Assembly (NCBI GenBank): GCA_013054445.1
Contig: JAAMPI010000044.1
Location: 20,159 to 84,158 of the forward strand
Origin: Cudoniella acicularis
Taxonomy: Eukaryota; Ascomycota; Leotiomycetes; Helotiales; Helotiaceae
Reading direction: 5' to 3'
Length of the DNA: 64,000 nucleotides
Program-made: the position numbers and the translations under genes
The notes under the pieces: model-generated
The model's database searches: none
Told to the model about the DNA's origin: nothing
The model's input: only the letters and a program-made list of their open reading frames with translations
In this document: positions 56,342 to 64,000 of the stretch, piece after piece
Numbering within the stretch: position 1 is the first letter of the stretch
Layout of the letters: the number at the start of each line of letters is the position of its first letter

Positions 56342-59300
56342 CTACTCAGCAAGCACCATCCTCAACATCGCCAAAAAGCTCTCCTTCAACCGATCTATCT
56401 CCACCACCACGGGTTTGACCGGCTCCCCCGCACTTCTCCTCAAATGATCCTGCTTCCTGGCTCTCCGCTTCCTCTCCGCCTCAATCGGATCCAACTCATC
56501 ATCTTCCTCATCTTCATCACTACTCTCCTCTTCTTCATCGTAATTAATCTCCTGGAGATCCATCTGATCGAGCCCAAAATCGCTGCTCTTGAACGCGACC
56601 CCGCCCGGTACGCTCTCGATGTTCAGACCGCCGCCGCCTTCGGCGGCCATCTTTTGTCGAGTCTTGTCTTGATGCCATTTCTTGCGGGCTTCTTGCCAGG
56701 AGATTAAAGAGTCGATTTCAGCGATCGCTTTGTCTTTGTCGAGTTGGCCGACAGAAAGCGCGCCTGCCATGAGAGCGTTGATGTCGAGTTTACCTGCTTT
56801 AGGGCCGTGGCGGAGGAACTCGAGAATTCCTTCTGTCCATTCCATGAGTTGGGTGAAGAGGCCGTTGTCATGAGTGTGGACTTCGTGGATAAATTTGTAG
56901 AAGTTGTGTTCGTGGCGTTGACAGAGATCGATGAAGGCTTGGACGGTTTGGTTGGGGTCAGCGGAGACGTCTTGTTCGCGACATTTATCGACAACCTGTT
57001 TGTGCTTGTTAGAAACAGTGGAAAAGATAGAGATAGAGGATTATGACTAACTTGTATTATGTCGTCCATGAACACGGCAAAATCAGTAACGCTGCTGTAG
57101 ACATTTGCTGATTTATAGACTCGGACCAGTGGCTCGTAGAAAATCGTAAATAGATCTCGAAGCAGTTGTAGAGTGACTGGCTCCTCAATCATGCTCAACA
57201 TCATTGCCTTGTCTCTTTGTCTTGTGTAAAGCTTCAGAAGCTGCTTTAAGTAGGAGAACAACTGCGCGCCTTGCTTCATTTCGTCGTCAACATTATCAAC
57301 GGCATTGTTCCATGCCACCCAAGCGTTGAAAATCTTGCCTATTTGCTCAGAGCTCAATGGTGGCTCAATTGCTTCTGACCGGAGTATTGAGATGATCAAG
57401 TCAACGTTCTCGTTTTCTGAGTCGGCTCGAATTTCATTCTTGACATCTTCGTCTCCGTCGCAGAATTTCTTCAGTTTTTCGCAAAAGACGGGCTCCCCAA
57501 TCTTGGTTACTAAGGCATCAATTGATTTCTGAAAACTTCTAATTCCATCATTGAGCACTAGGGAAAATATTCGTTGCATCAGTGATCTAGCACCGAAGGG
57601 TTGGGCTAGGAAAATATCAAGAACACTTGACATAACTGCGGCGGGATTTGCTATTCGGATGGCGTTCTTGATGATGGTGTAGGGAATCATGGAGTGTATC
57701 TTTTTGGCTTGGGCAAACAGCTCTGGGGAGTTGTCTTCTGCCAGGAATAAATGGTAAATGGTTGCTGCAACCTCGATTCGTAACCACTCTGCAAACTTCA
57801 TATATTGCAAGCTTAGGTCCTGGATCGTTGGTTTTTCCTTGATTTCTTGAAATAATTTCGTCATGCCATTACTTTCAATGATGTCTCGGCGAAATCTGTG
57901 TAGTGTTAAGTAATGTCTAAAAAAGAGATCTCTAGGTCATACTGCTCCATATAAACATCAAGCTCGGCAGCTCGCTTTCTAGCAATTTCATAGAAACGCT
58001 TTTGCTCTTCAACTCGCTTCTCATCCATTGCTTTTCGGCGAGAGATATCTTCAACATCCGCATCGGTGGGAGTCATAGGTTCGAAGGATAAAAATTCTCC
58101 CATGGCTCTCGTTTTAGCGATTTGGGGGTTTGAAAGTAGACTTCTGAGGAATGCTCTGAGAGAAATTCGTTGGTTCTCGCGCCATAATATAACTGGCTAT
58201 CGGTGTGTGAGCTTGTCTAAACTGCTCGGTCAATTTTGGAAAGGGAAATACCTCGGTATCAACACTGGGTCTATTATCTGTGGAAGGCCTGGGAGAAGAC
58301 CTCCCAAATGAAACCGAGGAAGCACTCCGACGATGATCTGTACATGATTTAACATACGGAAATGAAATTGGCCTTTTTGGAACTCACCTCGAACTGATAA
58401 AGCTTTTATAGATGGGTCAAGGGCAACCCCCATAGTGGAAACCGATGATATTGACGAATGTTCGTCATCAGAATCGTCACTACCCTTGACCGCACTCAGC
58501 AAATTCGATGCAGTTGAACTTTGTTTGTTCTTTCTTGGCATCGGGGGAAGGACTTTGCCTGGCAATTCTGTACGGAGCCTTTTGTGAAGTCTAGAAAAGT
58601 CCCCATATCTTCTGCCAACGAAAAATTCGAGTTCTTCTTTCCGCTTCACTCTGAGTATAAATTCCTGCTAGAGGTTAGGCTTGATTGGTTTTGGCGTGTG
58701 AAGCAAGCATACGGCATGTTTGTGGTACCTGATATTTCTTTTCACCATTGTGGTCCTGACCCCCGCAACATTGACATCCCAACCATTCATGTAATGTCCC
58801 TCCGGCATGGACGACAGAACCCCATGGTCAATAGCGCCTGCATCCACGACTTCTAATTCCGAAAATCGGATTCGTTCCTCATACCCAGAAGCTGTGGGAA
58901 TACCAGATACCATCATCAACTCCACCAGTTTTTGGGCTTTTATGGACAATTTCCTTCGCTTCGTCTCTTCGAGTCGGTCTTCGGAGGAGGAGATGTGTTT
59001 ATGGGCAAAGGACTGTAAGAACTGCGCCGCAATTTTGTTAATTCCAACGTTTTGAAGTCATTCATAGATTTGAACTCACCACCTGCAATTTGTCCTGCCA
59101 AAACTCCTTCTCCTTGGCCTTGTCCAGAAATGGGAACTCCCTGACATGATGCACAAATATGTATCGTAGAATGGGCAGGTCGGAGTCTAAGGGCGAGACT
59201 TCACCAAAATCCGATTTGAAGGGAGCGCCGAATCTTTGCAGGGCCGTGGGCGAGTTCAGCTCCGTGATTTCGAATTTAACTTGTTGGGAAATGAGTTCTC

Positions 59301-59432
59301 GCTTTAAATCTGTCAAGAATGTTAGCAGATTTCCTTGAGGCAGAAGATATCCATACAATGCTCTTGCTTTCCGGTGAGGGTTTGCCCATCCTTTAGCTTC
59401 TGCGGGCCCTTGGCCGAGCCATTTGCTGCCAT
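56342..59432 (-). CDS. PX-domain protein with DUF3818 region (yeast YPR097W-like)
   Basis: Eight exons: 59432-59357, 59309-59080, 59021-58713, 58664-58388, 58337-58252, 58196-57943, 57895-57052 and 56995-56342, with introns of 47-58 bp, many with CTAAC-type branch sites, giving 909 residues. The N-terminal PXB-like region (LTGKQEHYLKRELISQQ, LQRFGAPFK, LPILRYIFVHHV) is followed by the PX domain (MVKRNIRYHKHA, EFILRVKRKEELEFFVGRRYGDF, then LRTELPGKVLPPMP) with the RRY phosphoinositide-binding core. The long alpha-helical DUF3818 part holds FRRDIIESNGMTKLFQE and an acidic C-terminal tail. It is likely a peripheral membrane protein that binds a phosphoinositide; yeast YPR097W is the closest characterised relative I recognise. 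Splice phases are all consistent. Confidence 0.88.
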
Positions 59433-60294
59433 GACGATGTAGTCCTGCCGAGCCTCACCCTGGCTTCACAATACCTCACAGATACTGATTGTGCGACCGC
59501 AGAGGGAGGAGATGAATCTTTTGATGTTGTTAATATGCTGCCGAGCCCAACAGGCACCAGGTACTGTTCTTCGCTGTGTGGGGACTGTGCTGCCACGGAC
59601 TTCAGCTGCCGTGCGGGATTGCTGAGTGAGAATAATGTGGCTTGTACTGTAGTAACGAGCAATATGCCCAAAGCAGTTCGGATTTCGATGCTTGCGGCGT
59701 TTAGCGGGGTATTTCTGAGGGGTTTTATAGCTGTATTTGGAAGTAAATGAGCAGTGAGTCAAGCCAGATGGATGCGTGAATGGACAAAGAGAACAAGATC
59801 AGGAAGAGCAGCAAAACATTATGTATTGAAGTCTACGGGCGAAGGCGAAGATTATTCATGTCCAAGGTTCTTGGACGCAGAAGCGCTGCTCGTGGTGATG
59901 GCGACAGGGATGTCAGTCGGTGGCTTGAGAGGCATCTTCGTCATCGGCTGCTGCAAATACTCTGGCCTTGTGGGGCTTTTTGAGACAGCGTCGCAACGCA
60001 ATAAGCAAGCTAAGAGTTGCGAGTCTCCTTGTTACTTCTACGACTGGCGTTGGCTTTGCGACCGTAGAGACAATGGCCTTCCTCAAGGCTGCAAGTCCAC
60101 GAAGCCCTGTGGCTAATGGCTGCGGTTTGATAAGGAAGTAAGGTATCAAATTATTACCAACATATTAATTCCTTGGTTGTCCCTGGGCACCTTGGTATTA
60201 CACAGCGGCCGACCCCTTTCTGCAGGTGACAGGAGCTGAATCAAATAACTAAGCCTTGTGATTTAGAAATTGCTTTATTCCATAATTCGTTATT
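59433..60294. other. Intergenic region without a supported gene
   Basis: A minus-strand frame at 59913-60149 (78 residues, Arg/Ala-rich, reminiscent of a mitochondrial presequence) lacks an ATG. Plus-strand frames overlap it. Nothing recognisable; a small gene cannot be excluded. Confidence 0.35.
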
Positions 60295-61436
60295 CTATAA
60301 TTCGTCAAATATCCTCAGCCTCGGATTGTCTTCTACCCTCTCATTATCCTTGTCCCGTAATCCATCTAATGCTTCGGCCGTTTTCCGTTTCAAGTCCCAT
60401 GTCTCATTCTGAATCCTATCAAAATCTGGTATTTTTCCAGCCAGGTTCGAAGAGTTTGTGCCGTTCAGACCTTCCTGGCCTATTGTTCTTGCAGGTGCAT
60501 ATTGGAAGAGGGCCAAGGCAATAAATATCACGGCGCAAATCGACATGATAACCCATAACGTTCTCAATCGTTTCCGAGTCTTATCCCTCCATTCTGCATC
60601 TGCCTTCTCCCAACCTTCGACTCGATCCCGAATAACATTTACTCTTCCTGCGAGGGTGTTTATCTTCTCCCTTCCCATCTTCACCCGTTCCTGCAAGTCT
60701 GATATTCTTGTCTCCTGTGTATTGAATCCCTTGAACCCATCCAATTGCCCAGCAATTTCATTGCTCAGTTCTTCGCTCTCGGTCTTGAATTCATTATTGA
60801 GACTCCTCGTTAAACGTGCCAATTCTTTCATAGATGTAATCGTGTTCTGTAGGGCGCTTAGCTTTTCGAGAACGGAATAATAGGTCATATCAAGTCTTCT
60901 GGTAGTGTTATTCGACAAGGTGTTCAGGTCTAAGGTAGCATTTCGTAGCTCTCTGTGCAGAAATGGGAGTTAGCATGTTCGACTCCTTCATCAAGTCATT
61001 TTGATAGGCTTTAAAAATTCCGGTAGACCTACAAAGCTCTCTGTGCCCCCTTCTCCTTTTCCTCCTTTACTTGACCCTCTCTAACGACCCTCTTTTCCTT
61101 CTCTTTCTCTCCATCTTCCCAGCGTTCGCCGAGAACACTCGTTCCACGGCTCACGTCCTGGCTTCTATTTGGCGTCGCACTCTCACTCACGGTCCCAAAC
61201 ATCTCTCCATTAGAAAGAAGACCCGATCCCACAATTTGAGGAGCAGAGTCTTTATCTTTATTAAGGTGGATGTGATGGTGATGGTGATGGTGGTGATGCG
61301 GGCGATGGAGCTTAGGGAAGGAGGTCGAGAGTTCGGAAATGGACCGTGTTACTTGGTGACGCGGTCGGGTGGGAGAGGTTGTAAGAAGAGGAGGTTTCGA
61401 CCGATCGGGAGCGGGCAGAGGGAGGTTGAACGACAT
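60295..61436 (-). CDS. Coiled-coil single-pass membrane protein, His-rich N-terminus
   Basis: Two exons, 61436-61033 and 60952-60295 (80-bp intron with a GCTAAC branch), giving 353 residues. The cytosolic N-terminus is disordered and carries an uninterrupted run of His residues followed by IHLNKDKD, encoded by a GATGGT-type repeat at about 61269-61296. A long coiled coil (LELRNATLDLNTLSNNTTRR, EELSNEIAGQLDGF, ISDLQERVKMGREKINTLAGR) precedes one transmembrane helix (LWVIMSICAVIFIALALFQY) and a short charged tail. The architecture resembles tail-region-anchored fungal proteins of unknown role. Poly-His could bind metal or be neutral repeat expansion. No family name assigned. Confidence 0.75.
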
Positions 61437-61949
61437 GGTTGCCCTCCTACAAGAATCAAGGAAAGACGATGCAAATCGGTGCTTCCCAGTCTGGAGGCGA
61501 GGGATTGAGCTTGGGCCCTGTCCTTGGATTTCAGGCGCATTTGTGGCTTGCATGTGAAGCTGCCTTTTTGGCAGCAAACGCTCTTTGGTTTTTTCCATCC
61601 TGTGCAGACTCCTCAATCAAAAAACTAAAAAAGATAAGTCGATTTAGAATCCATGCCCTTTTATATATGCAAACCTTGCTTCGCTGTTATAGTACGTTTC
61701 GTGATTATTGTACTGTGGCTGTTTACCGAATCATCGCTCATATTGAAAGTAATCGTGGCGATTATCTCAAATGGAATATTCACCAGGAACAGAAATTCGC
61801 AAAAGGGTATGAATCCTATTCAATACCGATTTTCAGGGGTATGTTGACGCATTTCCCTAGCCTCGCAACACGTCCTGGTCCTCATGCTCCAGCAACGCCT
61901 ATTTTCCATGCCAAAACTCCAGTAAATGCCCTATAATTTTCCGATGGTA
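61437..61949. other. Intergenic region
   Basis: Between the coiled-coil membrane gene start and the CGR1 stop. No supported gene; overlapping plus-strand frames show no domain. Confidence 0.35.
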
Positions 61950-62443
61950 TCATGACTTCAGCATCTTGTTCCGCTTTTCTTTTCTCTTTAATCTCTCCAC
62001 TCGTTTCTTGTGCATAGTCTCCGCAAGTTTCTCATACCGGGCTTTCTCTTCCTTAGCCGCGCGCTTGTCCTTGATCGCTGTTATCCTTCTCTAAAGTGGT
62101 GTGTTAGTTAATCGACTCTTTTATCCTCCTAGAGTTTCTGCTTCCCACTCACTTGTCTTTCCGCTTCCTTCTCGTCTTTCATCTCCTTCTCTTTTGCCTT
62201 TACTGCTGCCATCGCCTTTCGTTCTTCCTGGCGCTTTTCATAGGACGAGTTTCCGGCCTTTGGACGGAAGGCGGATTTCGGTTCATGCCATTGTTTTCCT
62301 GCAGCGTTTGATGTTAGAACCAGCCTCGATGAGATTCAACCTGTGGTCAATCTGTATTTTCACGTACCGTTTTTGCGCATGCCCTGTGGCAGGGCCGCAG
62401 CAACTTGTGGAGTTGCAATGGCGGTAGCTACTTCTGCCGACAT
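61950..62443 (-). CDS. CGR1: rRNA-processing protein Cgr1
   Basis: Three exons, 62443-62368, 62298-62153 and 62090-61950, with introns of 69 and 62 bp, giving 120 residues, the usual size for the family. The N-terminus ends in [18 protein letters not shown], the Cgr1 signature. The remainder is a single very basic helix ([39 protein letters not shown]) ending NKMLKS. Cgr1 is a nucleolar protein needed for pre-rRNA processing and 60S subunit maturation. Splice phases are consistent and no defects are seen. Its start faces the mitochondrial carrier gene. Confidence 0.92.
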
Positions 62444-63243
62444 TTTGAGGGGATTTGCGGATCAATAGCGCGCTCTTGGGAAGATTATTGAGGCGGAAAC
62501 TACTCGTGATTATGGACGGTCGCAGCTTCGAGGTTAAGATTGGCTTATCGAACATAGAAAAAATGTCCAGAATCGATAACACAATCTTCTAGTGCCTGGG
62601 TCCGTGCGGCCCGAAACTGAAAAAAAAATTGCCGACCGCTCTACCAAAAATTTGCTTTGTTGCGTGGTTTTGAAAATAATGCTCCTCTTTATCATACAAT
62701 TGTTCCAAACTCCCGCATTTGATACCAACTTCAGTCGTATATGGTTTTGCCGTGATTCTGCGCGTATAATGTCACCGTTGGTCGGACTGCGGGGTTTCGT
62801 CTAAAAAAAGACTCACCACTTTGACCTGACCGCCACCTCGAAATGCTGCCTCGATAGCACTCCTGTGCCCCTCCTCCTCCGATAAGCTCCGACGAGACAT
62901 CTTTTCCATATTTTCTCCACACACTACACCTTGGCAATCAAAACCTGATGGTCTACTGAGAAGAGCAAGAAGTGCAGCCCGCCGCCTTCTTGCTTCCTCG
63001 AAGCTTTCTTTTCAACTTTTTGCTTGGCTGGGGCGTAGTCCTTTCGTTCAGTCTCACACGCAGCCATTGTGGCACAATAAATACCAGGCTTTACCATTGG
63101 ATCTGTTTGCCAGCACTACAACCGATCAGTCACCATAGGGGAAGCATCTGTCGTGATTAGAAGCCTGAACTGGTTTGCTAAAGTTGTTGGAAACTATTAC
63201 ACAAAACCAACAATCCCGCACAACAATTGAAGAGATTATAAAG
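62444..63243. promoter_or_regulatory. Divergent upstream region of CGR1 and the ornithine carrier
   Basis: 800 bp between divergent starts. A minus-strand frame near 62902 begins MSRRSLSEEEGHRSAIEAAF and then meets a GTGAGT donor; it could be a first exon of an unrecognised small gene, but I cannot find a continuation. Confidence 0.4.
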
Positions 63244-64000
63244 ATGGCAGTTGCAGCACAAACTGAATTCGCCCCCGAGGAACCCCCTAAAATCACAGTG
63301 AAGGGGAAAGAAGCTATAATGGACGCTATTGAAGACATCACCTTTGGCTCCGTAAGTTGACTCGCTCCAATCAACCCTATACATATACTAACTAGTTGAA
63401 GATTGCTGGTGTGGCAGGAAAGTACATCGAATATCCTTTCGACACTGTGAAAGTCCGACTTCAATCCCAACCAGATCACCTTCCCCTCCGTTATACAGGT
63501 CCCCTCGACTGCTTCAAACAATCCGTCCGAAACGATGGCATACTAGGTCTCTACCGCGGCATCAGTGCACCTCTAGTAGGCGCCGCCCTCGAAACCAGCT
63601 CCCTCTTCTTCTGGGAACGCGTAGGCCGCGAATCTCTCTTCGCCCTCGGCCTCTGCAACCGCGAAAAACCCCTCCCTCTCAGCGCTCTCTGGCTCACAGG
63701 CGCCATATCCGGCGCCTTCACTTCGCTGGTCCTCACACCCATCGAACTCGTAAAATGCAAGATCCAAGTCCCCGCAACCGCAACCTCCGACGGCATGGTC
63801 CACGTAGCTCCCAAACCTCTCGCCGTAATCCGCGACGTCTTCCAGCACCAAGGCCTCCGCGGCTTTTGGAATGGGCAACTGGGGACATTGATCCGTGAGA
63901 CAGGTGGCTGCGCAGCTTGGTTCGGCAGCAAAGAAACCGTCACTCTTCTCTTCCATAACTTAAACGCTCGCTCAAATCCATCACAAACACAACCCTCCCC
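63244..64000 (+). CDS. Mitochondrial ornithine carrier (partial, runs off the window)
   Basis: Exon 1 is 63244-63351; exon 2 begins at 63402 and is open to the last base (50-bp intron with a TACTAAC branch). The first mitochondrial carrier repeat reads [22 protein letters not shown], holding the P-x-D-x-x-K signature as PFDTVK. Then comes [25 protein letters not shown] and, in the second repeat, [13 protein letters not shown]. The text matches Ort1/Arg11 of yeast, arg-13 of Neurospora and AmcA of Aspergillus, which exchange ornithine across the inner mitochondrial membrane for arginine synthesis. About one carrier repeat should lie beyond the window end. Confidence 0.9.

Overview
The window is nuclear DNA of a filamentous ascomycete (Pezizomycotina; Leotiomycetes is my guess, not proven). 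The evidence is the many 45-80 bp introns with GT...AG ends and CTAAC/CTGAC-like branch sites, densely packed genes on both strands, and typical fungal families: HET domain, Kre9/Knh1-like wall protein, fungal RBR ligase, PX/DUF3818 protein, GRF finger protein. One N at 55963 and several frame breaks at long homopolymers suggest a draft assembly, so single-base events need read support. All exon boundaries were derived by hand from reading frame, splice consensus and family conservation.

Layout. 1.4-9.7 kb: SET/TPR protein, histidine phosphatase, a dead F-box fragment, a cytochrome P450. 9.9-12.6 kb: gene-free, with a possible solo LTR. 12.6-16.2 kb: a type IIC (Na,K-ATPase-like) P-type ATPase. 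17.5-22.5 kb: three consecutive decayed genes (Kre9-like surface protein, NCS1 permease, 2-oxoglutarate/Fe(II) dioxygenase). 23.5-31.3 kb: GRF zinc-finger protein, a Mis18-like centromere protein with homopolymer frame breaks, and the REX1 exonuclease. 31.5-32.9 kb: a complete-length but inactivated Tc1/mariner element with readable terminal inverted repeats. 34.2-42.9 kb: an intact F-box gene, an Hsp70-like ATPase lacking the substrate-binding half, a coiled-coil protein, and an RBR ubiquitin ligase with two candidate last exons. 43.4-50.7 kb: a second decayed block (NCS1 C-terminal relic, a CBM-like secreted protein with one stop, a wrecked HET gene) around an intact MYND-SET gene. 51.6-64 kb: housekeeping genes (RPT1 and CCT4 from one divergent promoter, a PX/DUF3818 protein, a coiled-coil membrane protein, CGR1, and a mitochondrial ornithine carrier cut by the window end).

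Main themes. (1) Decay alternates with housekeeping: core proteostasis and RNA genes are intact while surface, transport, self-recognition and metabolism genes are broken. (2) Most premature stops can be explained by one C:G to T:A change, very often TGG to TAG. The extreme case is the Tc1 transposase, which holds one frame over 1.1 kb with 12 stops, 11 of them at expected tryptophans. (3) The RBR gene has two tandem, phase-matched 3' exons that each complete RING2, predicting alternative E3 isoforms. This is the most testable unusual gene structure here. I did not find a clearly new multi-gene system.
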